Origin: Strigamia acuminata
Taxonomy: Eukaryota; Arthropoda; Chilopoda; Geophilomorpha; Linotaeniidae
Reading direction: 5' to 3'
Length of the DNA stretch: 60,000 nucleotides
Assembly (NCBI GenBank): GCA_949358305.1
Contig: OX442319.1
Span: 746,001-806,000, forward strand
Below are positions 31,598 to 41,490 of this stretch, piece after piece (position 1 is the stretch's first letter; every line of letters starts with the position of its first letter). The translations under genes and the position numbers were made by a program. A model generated the notes under the pieces. It saw only the letters and a program-made list of their open reading frames with translations. It did no database searches and was not told the origin of the DNA.

Positions 31598-32241
31598 TGT
31601 TACGTGGCTAAAACACTACTGTTTAACCACGTAAATAACTTTAGTTTGAACTGGGAATTTGAATTACATTTGACTAGCTTTTAAACTATGTTGCTAATAA
31701 GAAGGAAATAAAGAAAACTCATAGATTTATTATTAAAATATAAAAGTATGTCTTTATTAAATCATAAATACAATCCATAAATCAAGTAATAAATAACTTA
31801 AGACTAAATCTTAAAACTAACTTAAAGTCTAAGTAAGCATGGATAACAATCAGGGTGAGAAAACCTTGAGATGCTGTTGCAACTACTGCTCGACAACCTC
31901 TGTGCCAATTCGACTCTCGTTCACAGTTAAATAAACTTCAATCATTCTATTATTATCTAATGGATGAAATAATCACATCCCTCGCTTAAGGCGAACTCTA
32001 GTGAGAGTTTAAGGGGTTATTCTCTAATAATTGAGTACGGAAGCGAGGTGGCGACAACTGGTTCACAGTGTGCTCACCAACCGCGTAACAATACGTGAAT
32101 TGAATTCAAAAATATAAGAAACACAAAATATTTACAAAACATCTGCATAATCTGCATAATCTGCGAGTGTAATAAATGAAAATATCTTTGATGGAGCAAA
32201 AGTTTTGTGTGTTGGATAAAATTTCATCCCACACCAACAAA
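31598..32241 (-). repeat. LTR-like segment, copia type, probably minus strand
   Basis: Starts TGTTACGTGG and ends CACCAACA. It is followed by AATCTCCCCTTTGC, whose complement GCAAAGGGGAGATT is a polypurine tract like that of copia-A, so this would be the 3' LTR of a minus copia element. An inner CGCGTAACA at 32090 is an alternative right end. No target duplication could be confirmed. Confidence 0.5.
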
Positions 32242-32399
32242 TCTCCCCTTTGCTTCATCATAGATTTCTAAGCAAAAGAGAGAAAAAGACAAAATTAATA
32301 TCACTAGTGATAAACGCCTCCGTGTTTGTACGGCGCTCGTCACCTACACCACCAAAAGCTATCTCCTAGTCACAATCATCATCCAGGAGATGCTCAAGG

Positions 32400-32840
32400 C
32401 CCATTTTCCACTGAAATACAACTATATATAAATAATAAAGAGAAATAACATAATAATACGAGTCACTACCCCAGGTACTATGCAAGGTACGAGTTGATTT
32501 TGCAAGGTGACAATCGTTGCAAGCAAGCTCTTTCGTAACTTCGGCTGGTTTGAGTCCGACAACCTTGGGATGCTTTGCCAGAGTACGAAGAGCATTAGTT
32601 TGGACGTGGCCCAGTTTCAAATGCCAAAGTCCTATTGCGTCGCGAGTCTATGCCGTTGCAGCTATCAGAGGATTCGAGATCGTTTTCTTTTTGCCCTTTT
32701 TGTCAACATCCGAATAAATTAGGGTCTTCGGAAGGACATTCGTTTCTGCAAAAGAAGAAGAAGGATTAATTATCGAATTTACAAGTAGAGTAATAGGTTT
32801 AACAGGATTTGAAGTTTGGACTGTCGGTGAAGAATCCGGA
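32400..32840 (-). pseudogene. Copia pre-integrase (HHCC) relic
   Basis: The minus strand encodes AIGLWHLKLGHVQTNALRTL, then LKPAEVTKELACNDCHLAKSTR, matching the copia-D region around 42790-42920 residue by residue (LWHSRLGHLHTNAMRLL, LEPAEVRQELACNHC). The His2Cys2 residues are present. The rest of integrase is absent. It is probably the remnant of the minus element whose LTR is at 31598-32241. Confidence 0.75.
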
Positions 32841-33009
32841 ATTGGAATACAAATGTCTAAAAATACACAGTTTTCGCATTAGGATTTGCGCATGCGCGCC
32901 ACCGTGCAGCGCCATCTTTTGGCAAAATTCAAAAGCCTTCGAGTAGGTAAACAAACCATACCATATGGCTGCTACTACCGTTTTAAACGATAAATCGATT
33001 GTTTGGACA

Positions 33010-33370
33010 ACAATTATTGCAAATGAAGGAAGTCGCCGTGTGGTCACAGTCCTTAGAAGGACTGTGGTGTGGTTTAGTCGCCACAAATAGCAACGAAATA
33101 AAGAAAGTTGCTGTGGTTTAATCGCCACAAACGGCGACGAAATGTAGGACGTCGCCGTGTGGTTTAGTCGCCAAAAACGGCAAAAAAATGAACGACGCCG
33201 CCGTGTCGTTTTGGCAACGTTGGCAACGAAATGAAGGAAAACGCCGTGTAGTTTAGTCGCCACAAACGGCGAAGAAATGAACGACGTCGCCGTTTTGTTT
33301 CGTTGCCTTTTGTGGCGACGAAACAAAACGGCGACGTCGTTCATTTCTTTGTCGTTTTTGCCAGCCTAGC
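33010..33370. repeat. Foldback minisatellite, locus 1 (46-bp unit)
   Basis: About seven degenerate 46-bp units containing GTCGCC, GTGTGGTTTAGTCGCCACAAA and GGCGACGAAATGAA. At 33271-33349 the array reverses orientation, with arms of about 37 bp. The same unit and the same central reversal occur at 49867-50440. Flanks share an AGCGCCATC-containing segment (32915 and 49786). Confidence 0.85.
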
Positions 33371-34047
33371 CAACGATGGCGCTTTGTGCGGCGGTTTAAT
33401 CGCCGGTTCCATCGTGGATTTCCTCGGCCTTGAGACAGCCTTAATTTACATGACAATTCCAAACGTGGTGGGTTGATTTATTCCTCGAAACGAGACGATT
33501 CTCGCTGTATACACCCCGGCGTGTATACAGTATCGCCGATCTCACGACGATTTGTCTATTTCGACGATTTTTGCGTATTTTCGTGAAGAGCCTCGATTTA
33601 TTTGAGAAGAATTTGGATTTTCGAATCCAAATTGCGCTTTTCTAACGGGTTTTTCGAGAAAACCCGCTCGTGCCTTTATCACAAGCTCGCGTGACGTTAC
33701 GCGGGAGATTCATCAACCTTTTCGCCTTCCCTGTCGTGAAACTCTGTTAATTTATAAGATAGTTTTAAGATTTTTGGAGAGGGTCCTTATTAGTGTCGCA
33801 ACAGCCCTTCGGACATTCCGTCCACCTAGCATTCTCGCGGCCCCAGGTGGTCACAAAGAACGCTAGGGGGACACTTGCTTTGGGTTATCAACTGATTATA
33901 GCACCAGTTCCCCTTTGTCGGATATCCGCTTTGACAGTGCTTCGTGTTTCGTGTCACCGAGAGTTACATTGTGTGCAGTGCTTCGACATCGCCGTCGCCA
34001 TTCTCTGAGCCTTTGTGTTTTGTGCGGTGCGCTGAGTTTACTCCATC

Positions 34048-34470
34048 ATGCAGAAGTCAGGAGAATCCTCGATGGGAAAAATGCCTATTTTGGGCATTTC
34101 AAACTATGAAATATGGCAGCGCTCGATGCGCATGCTCCTGAAAGCGGAGGGCCTTTGGAGGCACGTAACGGAAGAAAAGGAGGCCGAACATTTATTAACA
34201 TTGAACGAAAAGGAAAAAGAACGATTTGCGACGAAGAAAGATAAAGCGCTAGGCATCATCTACGTCCACGTGAGCGAGGCGAAACGTTCTGTGTTGGATG
34301 TCTGTAACGCCCTTAAAGAGGCTTGGAACGCGTTATCCAAAATCTACGCCCCTAGTTCTCTGGCGAGACAGGCAGCCATGCGGTGGCAATTTTTGGGTCT
34401 TCACCTCGAGTCAAACGAGGAAATGGTTGATTTCATTGCCCGTGTCGACCATCACGTCCGCCAACTTAAG
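34048..34470 (+). pseudogene. copia-D Gag, N-terminal part
   Basis: MQKSGESSMGKMPILGISNY, then EIWQRSMRMLLKAEGLW (the copia Gag LxxxNYxxW-type start), and KEAWNALSKIYAPSS (UBN2-like Gag region). It stops at VRQLKY because copia-C is inserted after the duplicated TTAAG (34466-34470). It continues at 41491. Confidence 0.85.
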
Positions 34471-34947
34471 TATTGAGTTGTGGTGGAAATATTGTGTGTT
34501 TGGTTGTTTGTCGCCATATTGTATAGTTTGTGAATATTTACATTACACACTTTCCGGATATGTGTAATGAATGTGCTGCTATTTAATGTCTCGATGTCGC
34601 GTTCAATCGATCTCGATTTTTATTAATGCTGGTTCTGTACCGCGGTTGAACGTTTCCATTTAGCAGCATGCGCTGATAACATCGTCTGCTCAAAAGAGCG
34701 AGTCCTGTATTGTTATTATTGCTTAGTTATCGATTATGAATGTCATTGCTTTTATTTTATAATGTAAAGGACAAATCATTGAAATCCAACAATGATTTAT
34801 CCTATTTTTCCGAGTGCAGTTGTTAGCCTCGAAGCGTGTACACTTTTATGTGATTTTAAACATGGCGCACGCATGTCGGTGTCGCGCACCTGTTTAGACA
34901 CTCGTCAACTCCTTTCTAACCGATGTTTTGGCCAGGAAATCGCTTTA
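34471..34947 (+). repeat. copia-C 5' LTR
   Basis: 477 bp, begins TATTGAGTTG and ends AATCGCTTTA. It contains the ATGATTTATCCTATT block shared with the other copia LTRs here. The boundaries are fixed by the TTAAG duplication, the purine tract and the primer site. Confidence 0.92.
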
Positions 34948-34948
34948 T

Positions 34949-35662
34949 ATGGTAGCAGAGGATGGTTGTCGACGGCCTGACCAGTTTGTAAAGGATTTCC
35001 GACCTTTTTGGACGCGAGACGAAGCCAAGACGTCGCCCGACTTCGCCGCAAACGCGAACCGACCGACGCAGACGGATTTTCTTCGCCAAATCGATTGGAA
35101 ACGATCGGCAACGTGTGCGGACATTACTACGGACATTTTAGTGTGTAAGCAGCTTTATTTCGAAATTTTTCTGTGCGAAATAAGCACTTTTTCCGACGTC
35201 GTTGTGAAATTCTCCTGCGGCGGCCATTTTGGATTCGGCCGTGAAGCGAATCGCAGCCCAGACGTGCATCTGAACCGATACACGCCAACACGACGTTATT
35301 TTGCCGAGGCAATCAGTATTGCCAGCGAGACGACGCCCATTCACGTCGACACGACGGAGTTTCGACGCAAAACGACCGATATTTGTCGTAGGATCGTCGA
35401 GGACGAAGATTTGTTCTGTGGCGACCATTTTGATCGTTTTTCATCGCCATCGACGGTGAATATTCGTTTTGGAGCTGTGTTTACGTGTAAGTCCACGTAC
35501 ACAGCCATATTTAGCACGAAGAGCCGTGATTTACACCCGACGTGGAATTACGAAGGCGCGGACGTGCGCAACGACGATTTCAAGAGGAAACCCTGGTTTT
35601 GCACGCAGGGTGCACCAGTTGAGAGGGTTTCTCCTCACATTAGCACCCCGGCGTGCGTGTGA
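34949..35662 (+). CDS. copia-C leader ORF of unknown function, overlapping the primer site
   Basis: A 237-codon open frame begins with ATG at 34949, inside the primer binding site (MVAEDGC), and ends 487 bp before gag. It is Arg/Asp/Thr-rich with no motif I recognise (for example FGREANRSPDVHLNRYTPTR). The leader is GC-rich with frequent CGACG, which can keep a frame open by chance, so its reality is uncertain. If translated it would be an extra upstream protein or a regulatory upstream ORF. Confidence 0.3.
   Translation: MVAEDGCRRPDQFVKDFRPFWTRDEAKTSPDFAANANRPTQTDFLRQIDWKRSATCADITTDILVCKQLYFEIFLCEISTFSDVVVKFSCGGHFGFGREANRSPDVHLNRYTPTRRYFAEAISIASETTPIHVDTTEFRRKTTDICRRIVEDEDLFCGDHFDRFSSPSTVNIRFGAVFTCKSTYTAIFSTKSRDLHPTWNYEGADVRNDDFKRKPWFCTQGAPVERVSPHISTPACV
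34950..34967 (+). promoter_or_regulatory. copia-C primer binding site, initiator tRNA-Met
   Basis: TGGTAGCAGAGGATGGTT two bases after the LTR end. It is the complement of the 3' end of metazoan initiator tRNA-Met, including CCA. Confidence 0.85.
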
Positions 35663-36148
35663 GTTAATTCGACACGTGAAGCCGACGTTGAACACACCGT
35701 GGGAACCGATTACGGCGCAAGGATCCCGTAATTGGCCAACTTCACATCTAGACTGTTTTGATTTATTTGCATACTTTCGTGAAACTCTGTATAGTTTTAA
35801 GTTTTTGTTGTTGGTCCCTTGTTAGATTCGGTGCTACCCTACGTCCAGTCGGGCACGTAGCACTGTATTCTTGGCTGGGCTTATCCAGGGCCCCCAACCA
35901 TCCCGCGACCCCAGGAGGTCGGACGGAAGAGTTGGTGGATTGCCAGTCAAGGTTTTCCAATCTCACTTATTGAGATTCCCCGGGTTGAAACTGTATTTTC
36001 GCCTTCCTTTTTGGTTTTTGGGACTAGAGACAATTGTGCATTGTGTGATTAAGTGCTCCTGTGAAGTGTGTGTGCGGAATAAATTCCGAAATTGTGTTCT
36101 CTCTGTGCATAACCAATTATTATTGTGCATTTTCCTGGTGTCGTCGTG

Positions 36149-39100
36149 ATGGCTTCAAAGCACGACGATTACAAGGATATTAAAAAGCTCGATGGCACGA
36201 ACTATGCCACCTGGTCCGTGCAGGTCCAGTTATTGCTCAAATACAACGGCGTTTGGGGACATGTTAGTGGCTCTGAGCCACCACTGGCTGCAACAGCCAC
36301 TGCAAAAGAGAAGCGAGAGTTTAACGCTCGAGAGGACAAGGCAATGTCCACTATCTGCATGAGTTGCGCTGAGCCGCAGCAAGTGATAGCTGTTGCCTGC
36401 CCCACCGCTGCGAAAGTTTGGGAAGCCCTAAAGGACGCTTATCAACCGACGACGAGGGCACGTCGTGCTCGGTTGCGACGTGAATTCCTCAACATGAAAC
36501 TTCGAGATAATGAGGAAATGCTAGTTTTCACCGGGCGGGTCGACCGCAAAATCGTCGAACTGAAGGACGTTAAAATTGAGGTCACCGATGAATTCCAGGC
36601 ATTCCAATATTTAGATCTTCTGCCCCCACAATACGAGGCTGTGAAACAGACCGCGTATCACTGGTCGGATACGGAATTCACAGCGAAAAACGTTAAAGAA
36701 CGTTTACTTGGCGAGTACAATCGCCTTTATGAACAGACCAATGAATTTGGCGTCCCACCTGTATTGGCAGACAATACTACCGCTTTCTATACTAAAGGGA
36801 AATGGAAACCTCGTGGAAAAACCCCAAATTCCCCCGGAACTTCGCGTGGAACATGTTTTACTTGCGGTGGGTCGGGACACTTCGCCAGGGAGTGCCCATC
36901 GCCGCCGAAACAGCAAGGGACTTTCCCCGCCAGCGCTGGCTCGCCAGCCCAATTGAATCGTGGAGGCACCCGTGGCAAAGGACGAGGCAGAGGGGGTCCA
37001 CAGAGAGCAAATCTCACACAACTGGACCCCTATACAGATGAGCCCTACACTTTGTATTCTGCGGTGTCGGAAGAGAAGCCCACAGTGCCCTTATCTCTTG
37101 TGTCGCACGGAAACTACGATTCACAGTGGTACGTGGACACGGGAGCGACCGACCACTTTTCCTTCAACCGGAATTGGTTTTCAAACTTCAAACCGTTGTC
37201 TAACTTCAGCGTTCTACAAGGAGAAGGAAAATCGAAGATTGAAGGTGTGGGCAACATCGTCCTCACTTCGCTCTATGGACAAAGAACGAGGAAAATAACT
37301 TTGACGAATGTATTCTTCGCACCGAATTTTCGGAAAAACCTTATTTCGCTCGGGCGCACCGATGAGGCTGGGTTGTGCACAATTGTTAAAGATGGGAAGA
37401 TGAGTATTTTCAAAGATAAAATCGAGGAACCATTGATTTCGGCAGTTCGGACTAGCGACAGGCTGTACAAAGTCAACTGCCGGGTCGAGGTTAATTCTGT
37501 AAACACAGCTGCATTAACTGCGCAACAGGATACAGCTGCTGTCCTCGATTTAATCAAATCATCCGTGAAGGATGAAAAATTTGTACAACCGCTACTAACC
37601 ATTTTAGATTTTAAGTCAGCTTTACTAAAAAGTTTCTGTAAGCCGGATATGGGAAAATCCGCATCTAATTTGAGTACGCAAGTAAGCGAGCCAACCAAAG
37701 CGAATGCGCCTGCGGCGATTAATTTACAGAAAACAGTGAATGAGGTTCAGACACCTCCTGCTATTGTTCCCGAAGCTAATGCGACTGCGAAAGTTAACAA
37801 AAGCGGGGATACTGGGATCAAAATGAGAAAGAAAGAAATATCCCAGAGTATGGACACGTGGCATTCCAGAATGGGCCACCATAATGCTAAAGGCATTATT
37901 AAATTAACCGAATCCGAGGACGTTTTTGGGATCAATTTGTCTAACAAAGAATTATCCACTTGTGACGCATGTGCCCGTGCTAAGAGCACTAGGGCGAGTT
38001 TTCCCCCGATAATTACCATTTCCACTAAGGGAGTATTAGATTTAGTGCACATGGATGTTTGGGGGGCATCACAAGCTACTTCCTTGGGTGGGGCTAATTT
38101 TTACTTTATATTGGTTGATGATTATTCACGTTATATGTGGATCATAACGATGAAGACCAAAGGGGAAGTTTTGGGCCATTTTAAACGTTGGTTGACGGAA
38201 GTCGAAAGAACGACATCACGGAAAGTGAAATGCATTAAAACTGATAATGGAGGAGAATTTATTTCGCGGAATTGGGATGATTATGCATCCAAAATTGGTT
38301 TGAAATGTATTCGTACGAATACATATAGCCCGGAAATGAATTCTGTTGCAGAACGTGCAAACCGTACCATTGTCGGTGGCGTCAGAGCTTTAATGTTGGA
38401 AAATGATTTCCCCTATCCCCTTTGGGCTGAATTAGCGACGACCATAGTTTACTTAAAGAACCGATTCCCCCATGAAGGGCTTGGAGGAAAAGTGCCCTAT
38501 ACCGTGTTTTTCGGCAAGAAATTGTCTTTGCGACACATCAGGTGTATTGGGTCGAAGACATTTGTACATATCCCGTCCCAGGTCAGAAAGGGCAAACTGG
38601 AAGGAAGGGCTTGGGCGGGAGCACTCATTGGATACGCAATATCAACTAGGGGCTACAGGGTTTGGGATCCTGTACGGAATCAAGTTTTTGCGTCCAAACA
38701 TGTCCGAATTTTCGAAGACTCATATTGGTATGAGATTGGCAAACGGCTACAACAGCCCATCAAGCAACCGCAGGGTGGCCAATTCAAACATTTTGGGGAT
38801 TCTTCCTCGGACACCGAGGGAGATGATGATGATTCCGTTGCCCCTATCCCTGAAATTGTTGAGGAAGTGCAAGAGGCACTACCACCTCCTATTCCGCCCC
38901 CTGTTGAACCCCCGGTTCCGAAGGAGAAGCCTCCTTTACCCACAACCCCAAAGCCTGTTTTCAGACCTGAATTGAGGCCGCTTGTAAAACAAGCGATACA
39001 ACAGCCTGCGATAGAAACTGTTGAAGGTGACTTGGTTGGGGATGCTGGTGCTGGGGATAATCCAGTTGAAGAAATTGGTGGGGCGAAGGGGGATAACGGC

Positions 39101-40996
39101 GATGGCGAGAATTACTTCAATGTTTATCCTGACGACGATGAGGAGGTTGATCTTCCTCCTACGATACAAGCTCGTCGTGGTTCGGGCAAAAAGGGAAAGA
39201 AGGTCAAAGATCCTTTGTCGCTGCCGCTGGATATGACTAAGTGGAGACGGGTCCAGTCTGTCCGGAAAGCCGGGGCAACGGCTGGGAAAATTGATGTGGT
39301 TTATTTCTCGCCCAATGAAGACAAACTTAGAAGTCGGACTGACGTTGCGCGATGGTGCGACGCAGAGGGTTACCACTACGACCCAGATCTTTTTGACTTC
39401 AAAACCTTAGAGGGTGAAGAACCCGAACTCCCTTTTGCCGGTTTCTGTGCCGTAGAGCCTGATACCTACGAGGAGGCAATGAGGCACACCAACAAACGGG
39501 ACTGGGAAAAGGCGATGAAAGAAGAGACAGATATCTTCGACGATCGAACTGTCTATAAAGAAATTGATAAGCCCGAAGGAGAGTTGCTTTTGGGATCAAA
39601 ATGGATTTATAAAATGAAAAGGGACCAGTCGGGTGCAGTCGCGCGCTACCGGGCTCGCTTGGTAGCACAAGGCTTCAAGCAGAGGCCGGGCATTGACTTT
39701 ACGGAGGTATTTTCCCCCGTAGTCAATTTCGTCCTCGTTATAGTGTTTTTCTGTACCTTGGTGATACTGAAAGGTTGGAGAGATGTCCACCTTGACATCA
39801 AGGCCGCGTACTTGTACGGGGACCTTGATAAGGTCCAATTCATGGAGATTCCCAAGGGCTACAGAACAGCCGAAAACCAACATAAGTGTTGGATGCTGTT
39901 GAAGTCATTATATGGACTACATCAGAGTGGACGGATGTGGTACCAAGCCCTCCACGACCGTCTACTCCAACTGGGATTTGTGCCCTTGTTGGGTCTTAAC
40001 TGTGTTTATGCGTTAGACAACGACGCAATTCTTATCTTTTACGTGGACGACATAGTTCTCTTCTCCAAGGATGACTACGTCGAGGAATGCGTTGTTCGAT
40101 GGATTAGGGAATCCTTTGACACGGTTGATTTGGGTCCCGTGACCCTCTTGTTAGGCATAGCCTTTGATAGGTCTGGGGGCCAAATTAGGATCCATCAAAG
40201 GGCATACATAGAAAAACTTTGTAAGTTGTATGGGGTCGACTCATGCCTTCGGATTAGAGTACCTGGGACGCCAGGAACGATTATTCAGGGCGTGACGGAA
40301 AAGGAGCGGGTTGATTCCACTTTCCCCTATCGCAACTTAGTGGGAAGTCTCTTGTTCTTGGCGAGCAGGACAAGGCCAGACATCCTGTTCTCGGTCATTG
40401 TCCTCTCACAATACAATGAGAAACATTCGACGCGTCACATTAGTATGTTATTGCAAATTTTGCGATATCTGGCAAATACGTCGGATTATATGATTAATCT
40501 TTCCAATTGCCGAAATGATAATCTAACTGTGTATACCGACGCGTCGTTTGCCCTCGATGCAGACAAAAGGAGAAGCTTCGGGGGTCACATAGTCTATTTG
40601 GGTGGCGTTCCGATCATGTGGAACTGCCATAAGCAGTCAATGACTGCGTTATCGATCATGGAGAGTGAATTTCTGGCCGTGGTCGATGGCGTAAAGGAGA
40701 TTATATGGCTAGAGAGGCTTTACGATGCCGACATCATGTTCAGCATCAATCGGAACACCCCATGCGTGTACGCGGACAGTATGCCCGCGATACAATACGC
40801 CAAAAACCGAATAGAGAATAGGGCGAATAAACATATCGACGTAAAGCTTCATTTCCTCAGGGACTGGTTTGAGCGCGGAACGTTTGCTATTAAGCATATT
40901 CCAGGGGCCCTGAATGTCGCCGATGTGATGACCAAATGGTTACCCAAGCCCAGACTTAACACCTTGTGTGAGCATTTATTTGTAAGGCGCAAATAA
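36149..40996 (+). CDS. copia-C Gag-Pol polyprotein
   Basis: A frame of 1615 codons from MASKHDDYK. An in-frame Met 8 codons upstream (36125) is less likely. Domains by approximate residue: Gag with DGTNYATWSVQVQ (15-60); CCHC knuckle CFTCGGSGHFAREC (about 235); protease WYVDTGATDHF (about 327); integrase zinc region WHSRMGHHN..CDACARAK (570-615) and core VHMDVWGAS, IKTDNGGEF and MNSVAERANR (630-735); a long acidic/Pro-rich linker (870-1030); RT with RYRARLVAQGFKQ, DIKAAYLYGDL, LYGLHQSGRMW and FYVDDIVLF (about 1297); RNase H with YTDASFALD and SIMESEFLAV (1460-1510); and the tail ADVMTKWLPKPRL. All catalytic acidic residues are visible. With identical LTRs this is the best candidate for a currently active element in the window. 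Confidence 0.95.
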   Translation: MASKHDDYKDIKKLDGTNYATWSVQVQLLLKYNGVWGHVSGSEPPLAATATAKEKREFNAREDKAMSTICMSCAEPQQVIAVACPTAAKVWEALKDAYQPTTRARRARLRREFLNMKLRDNEEMLVFTGRVDRKIVELKDVKIEVTDEFQAFQYLDLLPPQYEAVKQTAYHWSDTEFTAKNVKERLLGEYNRLYEQTNEFGVPPVLADNTTAFYTKGKWKPRGKTPNSPGTSRGTCFTCGGSGHFARECPSPPKQQGTFPASAGSPAQLNRGGTRGKGRGRGGPQRANLTQLDPYTDEPYTLYSAVSEEKPTVPLSLVSHGNYDSQWYVDTGATDHFSFNRNWFSNFKPLSNFSVLQGEGKSKIEGVGNIVLTSLYGQRTRKITLTNVFFAPNFRKNLISLGRTDEAGLCTIVKDGKMSIFKDKIEEPLISAVRTSDRLYKVNCRVEVNSVNTAALTAQQDTAAVLDLIKSSVKDEKFVQPLLTILDFKSALLKSFCKPDMGKSASNLSTQVSEPTKANAPAAINLQKTVNEVQTPPAIVPEANATAKVNKSGDTGIKMRKKEISQSMDTWHSRMGHHNAKGIIKLTESEDVFGINLSNKELSTCDACARAKSTRASFPPIITISTKGVLDLVHMDVWGASQATSLGGANFYFILVDDYSRYMWIITMKTKGEVLGHFKRWLTEVERTTSRKVKCIKTDNGGEFISRNWDDYASKIGLKCIRTNTYSPEMNSVAERANRTIVGGVRALMLENDFPYPLWAELATTIVYLKNRFPHEGLGGKVPYTVFFGKKLSLRHIRCIGSKTFVHIPSQVRKGKLEGRAWAGALIGYAISTRGYRVWDPVRNQVFASKHVRIFEDSYWYEIGKRLQQPIKQPQGGQFKHFGDSSSDTEGDDDDSVAPIPEIVEEVQEALPPPIPPPVEPPVPKEKPPLPTTPKPVFRPELRPLVKQAIQQPAIETVEGDLVGDAGAGDNPVEEIGGAKGDNGDGENYFNVYPDDDEEVDLPPTIQARRGSGKKGKKVKDPLSLPLDMTKWRRVQSVRKAGATAGKIDVVYFSPNEDKLRSRTDVARWCDAEGYHYDPDLFDFKTLEGEEPELPFAGFCAVEPDTYEEAMRHTNKRDWEKAMKEETDIFDDRTVYKEIDKPEGELLLGSKWIYKMKRDQSGAVARYRARLVAQGFKQRPGIDFTEVFSPVVNFVLVIVFFCTLVILKGWRDVHLDIKAAYLYGDLDKVQFMEIPKGYRTAENQHKCWMLLKSLYGLHQSGRMWYQALHDRLLQLGFVPLLGLNCVYALDNDAILIFYVDDIVLFSKDDYVEECVVRWIRESFDTVDLGPVTLLLGIAFDRSGGQIRIHQRAYIEKLCKLYGVDSCLRIRVPGTPGTIIQGVTEKERVDSTFPYRNLVGSLLFLASRTRPDILFSVIVLSQYNEKHSTRHISMLLQILRYLANTSDYMINLSNCRNDNLTVYTDASFALDADKRRSFGGHIVYLGGVPIMWNCHKQSMTALSIMESEFLAVVDGVKEIIWLERLYDADIMFSINRNTPCVYADSMPAIQYAKNRIENRANKHIDVKLHFLRDWFERGTFAIKHIPGALNVADVMTKWLPKPRLNTLCEHLFVRRK

Positions 40997-41000
40997 CCAA

Positions 41001-41013
41001 ACAAAGGGGGATA
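41001..41013 (+). promoter_or_regulatory. copia-C polypurine tract
   Basis: ACAAAGGGGGATA immediately before the LTR start TATTGAG. Confidence 0.8.
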
Positions 41014-41490
41014 TATTGAGTTGTGGTGGAAATATTGTGTGTTTGGTTGTTTGTCGCCATATTGTATAGTTTGTGAATATTTACATTACACACTTTCCGG
41101 ATATGTGTAATGAATGTGCTGCTATTTAATGTCTCGATGTCGCGTTCAATCGATCTCGATTTTTATTAATGCTGGTTCTGTACCGCGGTTGAACGTTTCC
41201 ATTTAGCAGCATGCGCTGATAACATCGTCTGCTCAAAAGAGCGAGTCCTGTATTGTTATTATTGCTTAGTTATCGATTATGAATGTCATTGCTTTTATTT
41301 TATAATGTAAAGGACAAATCATTGAAATCCAACAATGATTTATCCTATTTTTCCGAGTGCAGTTGTTAGCCTCGAAGCGTGTACACTTTTATGTGATTTT
41401 AAACATGGCGCACGCATGTCGGTGTCGCGCACCTGTTTAGACACTCGTCAACTCCTTTCTAACCGATGTTTTGGCCAGGAAATCGCTTTA
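41014..41490 (+). repeat. copia-C 3' LTR
   Basis: 477 bp, same sequence as 34471-34947 in every stretch compared, followed by the TTAAG duplication. Confidence 0.93.

Larger units (their letters stand above)
34471..41490 (+). mobile_element. copia-C: complete, apparently young Ty1/copia retrotransposon
   Basis: Two 477-bp LTRs (34471-34947 and 41014-41490) show no difference that I can find. They are flanked by TTAAG (34466-34470 and 41491-41495). The primer site, leader, single intact polyprotein and purine tract are all in order. The LTR ends are TATTG..CTTTA rather than TG..CA. It interrupts copia-D gag. Confidence 0.94.

Noticed and set aside
31598-32090. A complete gypsy-B LTR with ends TGTTACG / CGTAACA
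   Set aside because: It does not resemble the gypsy-B LTR at 57161, no purine tract precedes it on the + strand and no duplication is found. A minus copia LTR ending at 32241 fits better, though not proven.
32799-33344. 181-codon minus frame across the foldback array
   Set aside because: It is a translation of the 46-bp repeat with no consistent period in frame and no motif.
33010-33370. Regular repeats that could suggest a CRISPR array
   Set aside because: Units are contiguous, degenerate and inverted in the middle, without unique spacers, in a eukaryotic genome.
34928-34948. Extension of the copia-C leader ORF into the LTR
   Set aside because: That start is TTG. The first ATG is at 34949, so the LTR part is not counted.
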